Part shown: positions 40,532-52,063 of the stretch, one piece after another | Layout: every line of letters begins with the position of its first letter | Position numbering within the stretch: position 1 is the stretch's first letter | Notes under the pieces: model-generated | Seen by the model: only the letters and a program-made list of their open reading frames with translations | Told to the model about the DNA's origin: nothing | Databases searched by the model: none | Program-made: the position numbers and the translations under genes | From: Actinotalea sp. JY-7876 | Lineage (GTDB): Bacteria; Actinomycetota; Actinomycetes; Actinomycetales; Cellulomonadaceae | Direction of reading: 5' to 3' | DNA: 64,000 nt | NCBI RefSeq assembly: GCF_014042015.1 | Contig: NZ_CP059493.1 | Coordinates: 2,356,001-2,420,000, forward strand

Positions 40532-42163
40532 TCAGCCCCGCTTCTGCTTGACGATCTGCTCCTGCTCGATGTCCGCCTCGAGGTCGCCATTGATGGGCGT
40601 GTCGACCACGGGCGCGTCCTTGCCCGCCTGGAAGCCGGCGGCGAACTCGTCGATCGCGGCGGCGAGCGCGGCCTCCGTCTCGTCGCTCAGCTGCCCCGTC
40701 TCGCGGATCGTGGTCAGGACGTCACCGTTGCGGCGCAGGTGGTCGAGCATCTCCCGCTCGAACCGGCGCACGTCGGACAGCGCGACGGAGTCGAGCTTGC
40801 CCTTGGTGCCGGCCCAGATGGACGCGACCTGCTCCTCGACCGGGTACGGCGAGTACTGGGGCTGCTTGAGCAGCTCCATGAGGCGCGCGCCACGCGTCAG
40901 CTGCTGGCGCGAGGCGGCGTCGAGGTCGGACGCGAACATCGCGAACGCCTCGAGCGAGCGGTACTGGGCGAGGTCGATCTTCAGCGTGCCGGAGACCTTC
41001 TTCATCGCCTTGACCTGCGCCGCGCCACCGACGCGGGACACCGAGATGCCGACGTCGACAGCGGGCCGCTGGTCCGCGTTGAACAGGTCCGACTGGAGGA
41101 AGATCTGGCCGTCGGTGATCGAGATGACGTTGGTCGGGATGTAGGCCGAGACGTCGTTGGCCTTGGTCTCGATCATCGGCAGACCGGTCATCGAGCCGGC
41201 ACCCAGCTCGTCGCTGAGCTTGGCGCAGCGCTCGAGCAGACGGGAGTGCAGGTAGAAGACGTCACCGGGGTACGCCTCGCGGCCCGGCGGGCGGCGCAGC
41301 AGGAGCGAGACCGCGCGGTACGCCTCGGCCTGCTTCGACAGGTCGTCGAAGATGATCAGGACGTGCTTGCCGTCGTACATCCAGTGCTGGCCGATGGCCG
41401 AGCCGGTGTACGGGGCGAGGTACTTGAAGCCGGCCGGGTCGGACGCGGGGGCCGCGACGATCGTCGTGTACTCCATCGCGCCTGCGTCCTCGAGCGCGCC
41501 GCGGACGGACGCGATGGTCGAGCCCTTCTGGCCGATCGCGACGTAGATGCAGCGGACCTGCTTGTTGGGGTCGCCGGACTCCCAGTTGGCCTTCTGGTTG
41601 ATGATCGTGTCGATCGCGATCGCCGTCTTGCCGGTCTGGCGGTCACCGATGATCAGCTGACGCTGGCCACGGCCGATCGGGATCATCGCGTCGATGGCCT
41701 TGAGCCCGGTCTGCAGCGGCTCGTGCACGCTCTTGCGCGCCATGACGCCGGGCGCCTGGAGCTCGAGCGCGCGGCGACCCTCGGTCGCCACGTCGCCGAG
41801 ACCGTCGATGGGCTTGCCGAGCGGGTCGACGACCCGGCCGAGGTAGCCGTCGCCCACGGGCACGGACAGGACCTCGCCGGTGCGCCGGACCGTCTGGCCC
41901 TCCTCGACGCCGGTGAACTCGCCGAGGACGACGACGCCGATCTCGCGGACGTCGAGGCTGAGCGCGAGCCCGAGCGTGCCGTCCTCGAACTCGAGCAGCT
42001 CGTTCGCCATCGCGCCCGGGAGGCCCTCGACCTGCGCGATGCCGTCGCCGGCCAGCGTGACGCGCCCGACCTCTTCGCGAACCGCACCCTGGGGCTCGTA
42101 GGACTTCACGAAGCTGTCCAGAGCGGCCCGGATCTCCTCGGGCCTGATCGTCAGCTCAGCCAT
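40532..42163 (-). CDS. atpA: ATP synthase F1 subunit alpha
   Basis: 543-residue non-catalytic nucleotide-binding subunit. It contains [22 protein letters not shown]-loop [15 protein letters not shown], the Walker B region [46 protein letters not shown], and the signature [26 protein letters not shown]. The C-terminal tail is extended, as in other actinobacteria. A 72-nt gap with two hairpins precedes it. Confidence 0.99.
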   Translation of the reverse strand: MAELTIRPEEIRAALDSFVKSYEPQGAVREEVGRVTLAGDGIAQVEGLPGAMANELLEFEDGTLGLALSLDVREIGVVVLGEFTGVEEGQTVRRTGEVLSVPVGDGYLGRVVDPLGKPIDGLGDVATEGRRALELQAPGVMARKSVHEPLQTGLKAIDAMIPIGRGQRQLIIGDRQTGKTAIAIDTIINQKANWESGDPNKQVRCIYVAIGQKGSTIASVRGALEDAGAMEYTTIVAAPASDPAGFKYLAPYTGSAIGQHWMYDGKHVLIIFDDLSKQAEAYRAVSLLLRRPPGREAYPGDVFYLHSRLLERCAKLSDELGAGSMTGLPMIETKANDVSAYIPTNVISITDGQIFLQSDLFNADQRPAVDVGISVSRVGGAAQVKAMKKVSGTLKIDLAQYRSLEAFAMFASDLDAASRQQLTRGARLMELLKQPQYSPYPVEEQVASIWAGTKGKLDSVALSDVRRFEREMLDHLRRNGDVLTTIRETGQLSDETEAALAAAIDEFAAGFQAGKDAPVVDTPINGDLEADIEQEQIVKQKRG

Positions 42164-42181
42164 GGTCTCTCTCCTGTCGTT

Positions 42182-42228
42182 GACCCCCTGTGGGGTCGTC
42201 TACGTCCTGCGTGGGCCGCGGGCGGCCC
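42182..42228. other. two hairpins in the atpH-atpA gap
   Basis: GACCCC-CTGT-GGGGTC at 42182-42197 and GGGCCG-CGGG-CGGCCC at 42213-42228 are perfect 6-bp stems. They lie in the 72-nt intercistronic region just upstream of atpA and could be processing or stability elements. Confidence 0.4.
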
Positions 42229-42235
42229 GTGGGGG

Positions 42236-43050
42236 TCAGCCGGCGAGCCGGCGTCGTGCGTCGTCGAGGCGGGCGAGCACCGTGGAGTCGACGACCTCGT
42301 CGCCGACCTGGACCCGCATGCCGCCGATGACCTGGGGGTCCACGGAGACGTTGAGCTGCACGGGACGCCCGTAGGCGCGCTCGAGCAGCCCGGAGAGCCG
42401 CTCCGTCTGGGCGACCGTCGGCGGGACTGCGACGAAGACCGCCGCGACCAGCCGCTGGCGGCGTCGTGCGGCGAGCCGCCCGACGAGCCCGAGCAGCACC
42501 GTGACGGACCGGCCGCGCGGTGCGACCGCGAGCCGCTCGACCGCCTGGAGCGTCTGCGCGGAGACCTTGCCGCCGAGGAGCTGTCGCACGAGCGCGCCGC
42601 GGGCGCGCGGCGCCGCCGCCCGCTCCGTGAGCGCCCGTCGCAGGTCGCGCTGACCGACGAGCGCGCGCTCGAAGCGGAACAGCTCGTCCTCGACCTGCTC
42701 CAGCCGGCCCTCCGCCTGCGCCGACGCGAGCAGCGCGTCGAACGCGGCCTCCTCGAGCGCGTCGACGAGGTCCGACTCGGCCGACCACCGGGCGCGCGCG
42801 AAGGCCGCGACGGCCTCCACCACGCGCTCGTCGACCTTGCCGCGCAGGAGACCCTGCACGAGCGCGGCCTTGTCGTCGGCCTGCCGTGACGGGTCGCTCA
42901 GCGCACGCCGCAGCGAGCCGGACGAGTCCAGCGCGTCCACGACGGCGAACAGCTGCGCGCCGAGCGCCGACGCGTCCGTCCCCGCAGCCCGCAGCACCGG
43001 CTCGAAGCCGGTCGCCACGCGCTGCGCCGACGAGGCACTCGTCCCGCGCA

Positions 43051-43051
<1 letters not shown>
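42236..43051 (-). CDS. atpH: ATP synthase F1 subunit delta
   Basis: 271-residue peripheral-stalk subunit, long as in actinobacteria but not fused to b. It shows SSAQRVATGFEPVL at the N-terminus, ALSDPSRQADDKAALVQGLLRGKV mid-protein, and the C-terminal OSCP-type region RQRLVAAVFVAVPPTVAQTERLSGLLERAYGRPVQLNVSVDPQVIGGMRVQVGDEVVDST. Its start shares one base with the atpF stop. Confidence 0.97.
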
Positions 43052-44808
<1,757 letters not shown>

Positions 44809-44864
44809 CGGGAACTCGCTGTGCGGGCACGCCGTCGGACCAGGTCTTGGCTTGGATCGTGGGA

Positions 44865-44870
44865 ATCCTA
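44865..44870 (-). promoter_or_regulatory. possible -10 box upstream of atpB
   Basis: TAGGAT on the reverse strand (inside GCGTTAGGATTCCC) in the 111-nt atpI-atpB gap, in AT-richer surroundings than the rest. It could give an internal promoter for atpBEFHAGDC. No matching -35 was found. Confidence 0.35.
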
Positions 44871-44919
44871 ACGCATAGGGACCTCGGTCCCGGCCGCCGT
44901 CCAGCGTTTGTGCAGCGGC

Positions 44920-45405
44920 TCACAAGGACCGGTCCGGCTCCCCGCCGTCCTCGCCGCCGCGGTCCTCGCGCGCGGCGTCCACGTACGGCACGCGGCCGCG
45001 CGTCACGGCCCGGTAGTCCAGGAAGACCGAGCCCAGGACCCCCACCAGCACGACGACGACCAGCACCGTCCGGTCGTAGAACGTCAGGTCGTCGAGCACC
45101 GCGAACAGCGCGACGAGGACCACCATCTTGACGAGCCAGGCGCCGAGGATGACCGCGCCCGTGGTGGTGACCGAGGACTGCGTCGTGCGCATCACGCTGA
45201 CGACCGTGGTGCCGCTGAAGACGAGGGCGACGAGGACGCCGATCAGGGCCCCCCACGCGCCCGCGGCGCCGGCGACGGCGGCGCCGACCGCGATGCCGAC
45301 CACCGCGAGCACGCCGACCAGCACCAGCATGTCCCGCAGCGCACGCCGCAGGACGGCGCGCACCGGGTCGTCGGCGGAGGGCTGGGGGCCGGGCACGGCG
45401 GTCAT
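44920..45405 (-). CDS. AtpI-like membrane protein
   Basis: 161-residue protein with four predicted TM segments (MLVLVGVLAVVGIAVGAAVAG, AWGALIGVLVALVFSGTTVVS, TTGAVILGAWLVKMVVLVALFAVL, TVLVVVVLVGVLGSVFLDY) and an acidic C-terminus. The position directly before atpB and the topology fit AtpI/Yfd-type accessory proteins, which help c-ring assembly or Mg transport in other bacteria. Its ATG overlaps the wecA stop by 4 nt. Confidence 0.85.
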   Translation of the reverse strand: MTAVPGPQPSADDPVRAVLRRALRDMLVLVGVLAVVGIAVGAAVAGAAGAWGALIGVLVALVFSGTTVVSVMRTTQSSVTTTGAVILGAWLVKMVVLVALFAVLDDLTFYDRTVLVVVVLVGVLGSVFLDYRAVTRGRVPYVDAAREDRGGEDGGEPDRSL

Positions 45406-46523
45406 GGTGCTCCTCGTGAGGGGGTCGTGCGGCGGACCTTGCCGCGCAGCGGGCCCAGGGTCAGGGCGAGCGCGAGCAGGACGCCCGCGCCGAGGGAGAT
45501 GAGGACGGTCCTGGTGGTCCACACGGCCAGGCCCGCCGCACCGAAGGCGAAGACGGCCGTCCACAGGTACATGATGACGACGGCGCGCCGGTGCGAGTGC
45601 CCGAGCTGCAGGAGCCGGTGGTGCAGGTGGAGCCGGTCCGCGTGGAACGGGGAGCGTCCCGCCCCCACCCGGCGGACCACGGCCAGGCCCATGTCGAGCA
45701 GGGGCAGCAGCAGCACCGCCACGGGCAGCGCGATCGGCAGGAAGGCCGGGATCGCCTGGCGGTCGGAGACCACGCCCGGGTCGATCTTCCCGGTCACGAC
45801 GATGGCCGCGGCCGCGATCGTCAGGCCGATGAGCATCGAGCCGGAGTCGCCCATGAAGATGCGCGCGGGATGGAAGTTGTGCGGCAGGAACCCGACGCAC
45901 ACGCCCACCAGGACCGCCACCACCAGGCTCGCGAGGTTCGAGTAGTCGTCCGCGCTGATGTCGCGGGTCAGCAGGTAGGTGTAGGCGAAGAAGCCGGCCC
46001 CGCCGATCGCGATGAGCCCCGCCGCGAGCCCGTCGAGGCCGTCGACGAAGTTCACGGCGTTGATCGCGACCACGACCACGAGGATGGTCACGGCGAGCGA
46101 GAGGTAGCTCGACCCGATCGTCCGGCCACCGATCGGCAGGGAGTACAGCTGGACCCCGCCCTGCCAGGCCATGAAGCCGGCGGCGAGCACCTGCCCCGCG
46201 AGCTTCGTCATCCAGTCGAGGTCCCAGATGTCGTCCGCCATGCCGAGCAGGCAGACCAGGGTGGCCCCGCCGAGGATCGCCCAGGCCTGGTGGGAGTCCT
46301 CGAAGACGCGCGCGAGGAACGGCATGCGCGAGGCGAGGAGCAGCGCCACCGCCATGCCGAGGAGCATCGCGAGCCCGCCCATGCGGGGCGTCGGCGTCGC
46401 GTGCACGTCGCGGTCACGCACGGCCGTGATGGCGCCCGAGCGCAGCGCCACCCACCGGGCGAGCGGCGTCGTCAGGTACGTCACGGCGGCCGCCACGAGC
46501 ATGACGAGCAGGTAGACCCTCAC
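45402..46523 (-). CDS. undecaprenyl-phosphate N-acetylglucosaminyl 1-phosphate transferase (MraY/WecA family)
   Basis: 373-residue polytopic membrane enzyme transferring a GlcNAc-phosphate to the lipid carrier, starting cell-wall polysaccharide or arabinogalactan-linker-like synthesis. [22 protein letters not shown] (D-D motif), [15 protein letters not shown] (catalytic Asp) and [12 protein letters not shown] with [14 protein letters not shown] (H-x-H-H-R) place it in the WecA/Rfe branch. About 11 TM helices. GTG 46523 overlaps the tsaC stop by 4 nt. Its place between tsaC and atpI is common in actinobacteria. Confidence 0.94.
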   Translation of the reverse strand: MRVYLLVMLVAAAVTYLTTPLARWVALRSGAITAVRDRDVHATPTPRMGGLAMLLGMAVALLLASRMPFLARVFEDSHQAWAILGGATLVCLLGMADDIWDLDWMTKLAGQVLAAGFMAWQGGVQLYSLPIGGRTIGSSYLSLAVTILVVVVAINAVNFVDGLDGLAAGLIAIGGAGFFAYTYLLTRDISADDYSNLASLVVAVLVGVCVGFLPHNFHPARIFMGDSGSMLIGLTIAAAAIVVTGKIDPGVVSDRQAIPAFLPIALPVAVLLLPLLDMGLAVVRRVGAGRSPFHADRLHLHHRLLQLGHSHRRAVVIMYLWTAVFAFGAAGLAVWTTRTVLISLGAGVLLALALTLGPLRGKVRRTTPSRGAP

Positions 46524-47176
46524 GCGGCGGGACCCGCCTCCGGGCCGGCGACGTCGGCCACCTCCCGCAGCGCGTCGAGCGGGACCGCCCCGGGCCGCAC
46601 GACGCGCAGTGGTCCCGTCGCGTCGACGATCGTCGAGGCGACGCCCCCGGGCGCGACGCCGCCGTCGAGGTACACCCCGACCGCGTCGCCGAGCTGCTCG
46701 AGCGCGTCCTGGGCGGTGGTGGCCGCCGGGTGCCCGGTCCGGTTGGCGCTCGAGACCGCCAGCGGGCCCGTCCGGCGCAGCAGCGCGAGGGCCGCCGGGT
46801 GGTCGGGCATGCGGACGGCCACGGTGCCCCGGGTCTCCCCCAGGTCCCACGCGAGCGAGGGCTGCGCGCGGCAGATCACCGTCAGACCGCCCGGCCAGAA
46901 CGCCGCGACGAGCGCCCGCACGTCGTCGCTCACGTCGGCGCACAGGCCGTCGATCGTGCGTACGTCCGGCACCAGCACGGGCGGCGGCATCTGCCGGCCC
47001 CGGCCCTTGGCGGCGAGCAGCGCGGCGACCGCGGGCGGCGAGAACGCGTCCGCCCCGATGCCGTAGACGGTGTCGGTCGGCAGGACGACCAGGCCGCCGC
47101 GCGTGACGACGTGGACCGCCTCGTCGACCGACGGGCCCCACGTCGCGGGGTCGGTGCAGTCCAGGACAGCGCTCAC
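46520..47176 (-). CDS. tsaC: L-threonylcarbamoyladenylate synthase (TsaC/Sua5/YwlC)
   Basis: 218 residues. It makes threonylcarbamoyl-AMP for t6A37 of ANN-decoding tRNAs. It shows [19 protein letters not shown] (substrate and ATP site), [16 protein letters not shown] (the PGP/PGG-lT motif), [15 protein letters not shown], and [13 protein letters not shown]. There is no C-terminal Sua5 domain, so it is the short type. GTG 47176 overlaps the prmC stop by 4 nt. Confidence 0.95.
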   Translation of the reverse strand: MSAVLDCTDPATWGPSVDEAVHVVTRGGLVVLPTDTVYGIGADAFSPPAVAALLAAKGRGRQMPPPVLVPDVRTIDGLCADVSDDVRALVAAFWPGGLTVICRAQPSLAWDLGETRGTVAVRMPDHPAALALLRRTGPLAVSSANRTGHPAATTAQDALEQLGDAVGVYLDGGVAPGGVASTIVDATGPLRVVRPGAVPLDALREVADVAGPEAGPAA

Positions 47177-48105
47177 GGCCGTGAGTCTCCCACGTCGCCC
47201 GGCGCGCCCGCGGTGCCGCGGCGCGTCGCGACGACCATCCGGTCCCGGCCGGCGAGGTCCGGCAGGGTCCGCACGTCGGCGAACCGCTCCCCTGCGGCGA
47301 CGACGGCCCGCGCCGCGTCCGCCTGGACCTCCGCGTGCTCCATGACCAGGATCCCGCCGGGCCGCAGGAGCCGGGCGGCGGCGGCCACCACGCCGCGCGG
47401 CACCTCCAGGCCGTCCCGCCCGAGCCCGTAGAGGGCGACGCCGGGGTCGTGGTCGCGCACCTCGGGGTCGAGCGGCACCGCGTCGGGCGGGATGTACGGC
47501 GGGTTGGAGACGACGACGTCGAGCGTGCCGTCGAGCTCGCGCAGCGCGGTCCGCGCGTCGCCGCGCACCAGCCGCACGCGCGCACCCGCCGCGAGGGCGG
47601 CGACGTTGCGCTGCGCCCACGCGTGGGCGGCGGCGTCGAGCTCCACCGCGTGGACCTCGGCGCCGGGCACCTCGTCGGCCACCGCGAGCGCGAGGGCGCC
47701 GGAGCCGGTGCACAGGTCGGCGACCAGGGCGCTCCCCCGCGCCGCGACGGCCGCCGCGGCCGCGTCGACCGCGACCTGGGCGACCTGCTCGGTCTCGGGG
47801 CGCGGCACGAACACCCCGGGCCCGACGGCGAGCTCGAGGCGCCGGAACGGCGCCCGGCCCGTCAGGTGCTGCAGCGGGACGCGCGCGGCGCGGCGCGCGA
47901 CGAGCTCGGTCAGGCCGGCGGGCGCCGGGCGGCCGAGGACCGCCGCGGCGAGGACCTCGCCGCGGCCGGTGCCGAGCAGGTGGGCGGCGAGGAGCTCGAC
48001 GTCCGTGCGCGCCGAGGCGATGCCGGCGTCGCGCAGCACGCGCTCCCCGCGGCGCAGGGCGTCCGCGAGCGGCACGGCGGCCGGGACGTCGACCGAGCCG
48101 CTCAC
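47173..48105 (-). CDS. prmC: peptide chain release factor N5-glutamine methyltransferase
   Basis: 310-residue SAM methyltransferase that methylates the Gln of the GGQ motif in RF1/RF2. The N-terminal helical domain runs to [30 protein letters not shown]. The SAM site is [18 protein letters not shown], and the catalytic Asn-Pro-Pro-Tyr is in [10 protein letters not shown]. It is translationally coupled to prfA, its substrate gene, by a GTGA overlap. Confidence 0.97.
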   Translation of the reverse strand: MSGSVDVPAAVPLADALRRGERVLRDAGIASARTDVELLAAHLLGTGRGEVLAAAVLGRPAPAGLTELVARRAARVPLQHLTGRAPFRRLELAVGPGVFVPRPETEQVAQVAVDAAAAAVAARGSALVADLCTGSGALALAVADEVPGAEVHAVELDAAAHAWAQRNVAALAAGARVRLVRGDARTALRELDGTLDVVVSNPPYIPPDAVPLDPEVRDHDPGVALYGLGRDGLEVPRGVVAAAARLLRPGGILVMEHAEVQADAARAVVAAGERFADVRTLPDLAGRDRMVVATRRGTAGAPGDVGDSRP

Positions 48106-49193
48106 GCCTGGCCGCCCGCCGCCGCCAGCCGGGCCGCCTCGTCGGCCTCGATCGCCGAGCGCACGACCGGGTCGAGGTCGCCGTCGAGCACCTGGTCGAG
48201 GTTGTACGCCTTGTAGCCGGTGCGGTGGTCGGCGATCCGGTTCTCCGGGAAGTTGTACGTCCGGATCCGCTCGGAGCGGTCGACCGTGCGGACCTGGGAG
48301 CGCCGGGCCTGGGACGCGGCCGCGGCCGCCTCCTCCTGCCGCGCCGCGAGCAGGCGCGCGCGCAGGATGCGCAGCGCCTGCTCCTTGTTCTGGAGCTGGG
48401 ACTTCTCGTTCTGGCACGAGACGACCAGGCCGGTGGGCAGGTGCGTGATGCGCACGGCCGAGTCGGTGGTGTTGACCGACTGCCCGCCGGGGCCCGACGA
48501 GCGGTAGACGTCGATCCGCAGGTCGTTCGGGTCGATCGCGACCTCGCCGGCGTCCTCGACCTCGGGCAGGGCGACGACGCCCGCGGCGGAGGTGTGGATG
48601 CGGCCCTGCGACTCGGTGACCGGCACGCGCTGCACCCGGTGGACGCCGCCCTCGTACTTCAGGTGGGCCCACACGCCGTCCTGGGGAGCCACGGCGCCGC
48701 GCGCCTTGACCGCGAGCGTCACGTCCTTGTAGCCGCCGAGGTCGGACTGCGTCGCGTCGAGCACCTGCGTGGCCCAGCCGCGCCGCTCGGCGTACCGCAC
48801 GTACATGCGCAGCAGGTCGCCGGCGAAGAGCGCCGACTCCTCGCCGCCCTCCCCCGCCTTGATCTCGAGGATCACGTCGCGCGCGTCGTCGGGGTCGCGC
48901 GGGACGAGCACCCGCCGCAGCACGGCGGCGGCCTCGTCGGCCACCTCGCGCAGCGCCGGCAGCTCCGCCGCGAAGGCGTCGTCGTCCGGCGCGAGCTCGG
49001 CGGCGGCCGCGGCGTCGCCGTCGGCCTGCTCCCACGCGCGGTAGGCCGCGACGACGCGGCCCAGCTCGGCGTAGCGGCGGCCGAGCGACCGGGCCCGGCC
49101 GGCGTCGGCGTGGACCGAGGGGTCGGCGAGCTGCGCCTCGATCTGGGCGTGCTCGGCGAGCAGCGGGGCGACGGCGTCGGTGGTCTCGCTCAT
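48102..49193 (-). CDS. prfA: peptide chain release factor 1
   Basis: 363-residue factor that terminates at UAA and UAG. The peptidyl-hydrolysis motif is GGQ at residues 236-238 in [18 protein letters not shown]. The codon-recognition region holds [22 protein letters not shown], in which the P-V-T anticodon-like tripeptide of RF1 is visible. ATG 49193 gives the usual RF1 N-terminus; the 13-codon in-frame extension upstream looks spurious. The 117-nt gap to rpmE holds no clear element. Confidence 0.98.
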   Translation of the reverse strand: MSETTDAVAPLLAEHAQIEAQLADPSVHADAGRARSLGRRYAELGRVVAAYRAWEQADGDAAAAAELAPDDDAFAAELPALREVADEAAAVLRRVLVPRDPDDARDVILEIKAGEGGEESALFAGDLLRMYVRYAERRGWATQVLDATQSDLGGYKDVTLAVKARGAVAPQDGVWAHLKYEGGVHRVQRVPVTESQGRIHTSAAGVVALPEVEDAGEVAIDPNDLRIDVYRSSGPGGQSVNTTDSAVRITHLPTGLVVSCQNEKSQLQNKEQALRILRARLLAARQEEAAAAASQARRSQVRTVDRSERIRTYNFPENRIADHRTGYKAYNLDQVLDGDLDPVVRSAIEADEAARLAAAGGQA

Positions 49194-49310
49194 CGTCGGC
49201 TCCGGACGGTGGGTGGGTGGCAGGGCGGGCACGACGACGCCGGCGGTCCCACCGCGTCCGGCGTGCCATGGAGGGCGCGTCCGGGCGGGGGTCCGCCGGC
49301 GTCGAGGGTG

Positions 49311-49532
49311 CTACTTGGCGGCGTCGGCCTTCTTGCCGTACCGCGCCTCGAACCGGGCCACGCGGCCACCGGTGTCGAGGATCTTCTGCTTGCCCGTGTA
49401 GAACGGGTGGCACGCGCTGCAGACGTCGGCGTGGATCTCGCCGGCCTTCGCCGTGCTGCGCGTCGTGAACGTGTTGCCGCAGGTGCAGGTCACCGAGGTG
49501 GTGACGTACTCCGGGTGGATGTCCTTCTTCAC
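49311..49532 (-). CDS. rpmE: 50S ribosomal protein L31, zinc-binding (C+) form
   Basis: 73-residue L31. Four cysteines form the zinc site: Cys16 and Cys18 in TCTCG, Cys38 and Cys41 in CSAC, i.e. the C+ type. The GTG start has a GAGGAG ribosome-binding site. A perfect 8-bp inverted repeat at 49564-49581 lies in its leader, with a possible -10 (CAGACT, reverse strand 49608-49603) upstream. Confidence 0.97.
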   Translation of the reverse strand: MKKDIHPEYVTTSVTCTCGNTFTTRSTAKAGEIHADVCSACHPFYTGKQKILDTGGRVARFEARYGKKADAAK

Positions 49533-49563
49533 GGGCTTCTCCTCATCAGATGGCCGCCGGGTC

Positions 49564-49581
49564 GTGCGCGGGACCGCGCAC
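49564..49581. promoter_or_regulatory. perfect inverted repeat in the rpmE leader
   Basis: GTGCGCGG-GA-CCGCGCAC, 8-bp arms with a 2-nt centre, 32 nt upstream of the rpmE start and downstream of the likely promoter. It could be an operator or an RNA hairpin controlling L31 synthesis. Confidence 0.45.
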
Positions 49582-49614
49582 GTGAACCGGAACCGGTGGA
49601 ACAGTCTGCCAGAA

Positions 49615-49648
49615 CGCCGGGGACGGTCCGAATCTTCCCTCCCCGGCG
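49615..49648 (-). terminator. hairpin after rho
   Basis: Stem of 9 bp (CGCCGGGGA / TCCCCGGCG, perfect) with a 16-nt loop just downstream of the rho stop on the reverse strand. It probably separates rho from rpmE. It also abuts the putative rpmE promoter. Confidence 0.5.
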
Positions 49649-49658
49649 CCGGGCCACC

Positions 49659-51794
49659 TCACTCGTCCCGGTGGCCCGGGGCGCTGGGCGTGGTCTTCTG
49701 GACCTGGAGCAGGAACTCCACGTTGCTGTGCGTCTCGCGCAGCTTGCCGAGCAGCAGCTCGATCGCCTGCTGCTGGTCGAGCGCGCTCATCACGCGCCGC
49801 AGCTTCCAGCTGATCTTCAGCTCGTCGGCCGGGATGAGGATCTCCTCGCGGCGCGTGCCCGAGGCGTCCACGTCCACGGCCGGGAAGATCCGCTTGTCCG
49901 CGAGCGCCCGGGAGAGCTTGAGCTCCATGTTCCCGGTGCCCTTGAACTCCTCGAAGATGACCTCGTCGGCCTTGGACCCGGTCTCGACGAGCGCCGTGGC
50001 CAGGATCGTCAGCGAGCCGCCGTTCTCGATGTTGCGGGCCGCGCCGAAGAACCGCTTCGGCGGGTACAGCGCGCTCGAGTCGACGCCGCCGGACAGGATC
50101 CGGCCGGACGCCGGTGCGGCGATGTTGTACGCACGGCCCAGGCGGGTGATCGAGTCGAGGAGCACGACGACGTCCTGCCCCAGCTCGACGAGCCGCTTGG
50201 CGCGCTCGATCGCGAGCTCCGCGACGGTGGTGTGGTCGTCGGCCGGCCGGTCGAAGGTCGAGGCGATGACCTCTCCCTTGACCGTGCGCTGCATGTCCGT
50301 GACCTCCTCGGGGCGCTCGTCGACGAGCACGACCATGAGGTGGACCTCGGGGTTGTTCGTGGTGATCGCGTTGGCGATCGCCTGCAGCACCAGCGTCTTG
50401 CCCGCCTTGGGCGGCGAGACGATCAGGCCGCGCTGCCCCTTGCCGATGGGCGCGACCAGGTCGATGACGCGGGTCGTCAGGAGGTTCGGCGCGGTCTCCA
50501 GGCGCAGGCGCTCCTGCGGGTACAGCGGCGTGAGCTTGCCGAAGTCGGGCCGGGCGCGCGACTCCTCGGGCGACATGCCGTTGATCGAGTCGAGCCGGAC
50601 GAGCGCGTTGACCTTGGAGTTGCGGCCCTGCGGGAGCGGCTCGCCGTCGCGCGGCTGGCGCACGGCGCCGACGATCGCGTCGCCCTTGCGCATGCCGTAC
50701 TTCTTCACCTGGTTGGTGGAGACGTAGACGTCGTTGTCGCCCGGCAGGTAGCCGGAGGTCCGCACGAAGGCGTAGTTGTCCTTGATGTCGAGGATGCCCG
50801 CGACGGGCAGCAGCACGTCGTCGTCGCTGACCTCGACCTCGTCGTAGCCCGCGAGCTCGCCGCCGCCCCGGCCCGGGCGCCGCTTGGTGGTGCGGTCCCG
50901 GTCGCGGTAGCGACCCCGACGACGCCGGCCGCCGGGCTCGTCGTCCTCGAACACCTCGGGGCGGCCCTGGGCGGGTGCCTGGCGCTGCTGGCGCTGCGGT
51001 TCCGTGCGCTGCTGGTCACCGCGCTGCTGGTCGCCGCGCTGCTGGTCACGCTGCTCGGTCCGCTGGTCGCCGCGCGGGGACTCGGCGCGCTGGTCGCGCT
51101 GGCCGGCCTGGGGGTCGTGCTGCTCGCGCGGCGCGCCCTCGGCGTCGACCGGGGCGCCCTCGCCCCGGCCCGCGCGCCGCGTCCGGCGACCCTCGATGGT
51201 CACGGCACGCGCCGCGGCGGCCGCGCGGGCGGCGCGCTCGTCGGGCGACTCGTCGGAGCCGCGCTCGCGCGTCCGGCCCCGGCGCGGCTCGCCCGTCTCG
51301 TCCCGGACGGGCAGGTCCAGCTCCAGGTCCAGCGCCACGGCGGGGCGCTCGCCGCGGCGTGCCCGCGGCTCGGTCGCCGTCCGCTCGGCGGCCCGACGGG
51401 CGGGACGCTCCGGGGCCGTTGCCTCGTCGGCGATCCGGGGCTCGGTCACGGCGGCCGCGGCGGCCGGCGCGTCGTCGGCGCGGGCCGCGGCCGCGCGGCG
51501 GCGCGGCTCGGCGGCCGGCGCGTCGTCGGCGCGGGCCGCGGCCGCGCGGCGGCGCGGCTCGGCGGCCGGCGCCTCGTCGGCCGCGGCGCGCTCGCGCGCC
51601 TGGGCGCCCCCGGAGCGGTGCTCACGGATGGCGCTGACCAGGTCGCTCTTGCGCATGGCGGACGTGCGGGGGACGCCCAGCTCGGCGGCGAGCGCCTGGA
51701 GCTCGGGCAGCCGCAGCGTCGACAGCGCGGCGCCCCGGCTCGTGCTGCGCGGGGCGGTGGCCGTCCCGTTCGCAGCCTCGATGGTCTCTGACAC
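49659..51794 (-). CDS. rho: transcription termination factor Rho with low-complexity insertion
   Basis: 711-residue hexameric RNA helicase, much longer than the roughly 420 residues of E. coli Rho. The N-terminus (STLRLPELQALAAELGVPRTSAMRKSDLVSAI) is the Rho N/SAP-like domain. Residues about 55-290 are a disordered Arg/Ala/Glu/Gln-rich insertion with repeats. The RNA-binding core begins LLPVAGILDIKDNYAFVRTSGYLPG. P-loop SPPKAGKTLVLQAI, and VVLLDSITRLGRAYN with the C-terminal ATPase region are intact. GTG 51794 was chosen as the first start giving the conserved N-terminus. Such insertions are known in actinobacterial Rho. Confidence 0.97.
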   Translation of the reverse strand: MSETIEAANGTATAPRSTSRGAALSTLRLPELQALAAELGVPRTSAMRKSDLVSAIREHRSGGAQARERAAADEAPAAEPRRRAAAARADDAPAAEPRRRAAAARADDAPAAAAAVTEPRIADEATAPERPARRAAERTATEPRARRGERPAVALDLELDLPVRDETGEPRRGRTRERGSDESPDERAARAAAAARAVTIEGRRTRRAGRGEGAPVDAEGAPREQHDPQAGQRDQRAESPRGDQRTEQRDQQRGDQQRGDQQRTEPQRQQRQAPAQGRPEVFEDDEPGGRRRRGRYRDRDRTTKRRPGRGGGELAGYDEVEVSDDDVLLPVAGILDIKDNYAFVRTSGYLPGDNDVYVSTNQVKKYGMRKGDAIVGAVRQPRDGEPLPQGRNSKVNALVRLDSINGMSPEESRARPDFGKLTPLYPQERLRLETAPNLLTTRVIDLVAPIGKGQRGLIVSPPKAGKTLVLQAIANAITTNNPEVHLMVVLVDERPEEVTDMQRTVKGEVIASTFDRPADDHTTVAELAIERAKRLVELGQDVVVLLDSITRLGRAYNIAAPASGRILSGGVDSSALYPPKRFFGAARNIENGGSLTILATALVETGSKADEVIFEEFKGTGNMELKLSRALADKRIFPAVDVDASGTRREEILIPADELKISWKLRRVMSALDQQQAIELLLGKLRETHSNVEFLLQVQKTTPSAPGHRDE
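51462..51580. repeat. 51-bp tandem repeat inside rho
   Basis: A 51-bp unit (17 residues) occurs twice identically (51462-51512, 51513-51563), with a third partial copy to 51580. It encodes an Ala/Arg-rich segment of the disordered Rho insertion. The two full copies are exact, which suggests recent duplication. Confidence 0.9.
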
Positions 51795-51998
51795 GAAGGA
51801 TCCTTCCCCCTCGTCGGCGGCCGGCACGGGTGGGGCGGGCCGCGTGGTTGCCCGGGACCGTTGCCCGGGTCGGTTCCGAGCCACGGCGAGGGTGGGCGAC
51901 GTGACGTCGACCGTGCGGTGGCTTGGTCCCCTCGGGCCGTCGGCTTCTGCGCCTCGCATGCGTGGCGGGGTCCGCTCAGATGCCAGGGGGGATGATCC

Positions 51999-52004
51999 AG
52001 CCTA
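51999..52004 (-). promoter_or_regulatory. possible rho promoter (-10)
   Basis: TAGGCT on the reverse strand, preceded by TGC (extended -10 arrangement TGCTAGGCT), in the 269-bp thrB-rho gap. It would give a 5' leader of about 200 nt, long enough for attenuation-type autoregulation, which is known for rho in other bacteria. The leader itself shows no clear ORF or strong hairpin to the eye. Confidence 0.4.
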
Positions 52005-52063
52005 GCACCGGGCCGGTAGCCCCGTACCGCCGATCCGGTGACCGCGCGTCGCGACCGCGGGGC

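Noticed and set aside
51462-51580. CRISPR-like array from the regular repeats in rho
   Set aside because: The repeats are contiguous without spacers, in frame, and encode a low-complexity protein segment.
48225-51791. A 1188-codon forward-strand open frame antisense to rho, rpmE and prfA
   Set aside because: It is a mirror of real reverse-strand genes: Arg/Val/Asp-rich with no domain, and such long shadow frames are expected at this GC content.
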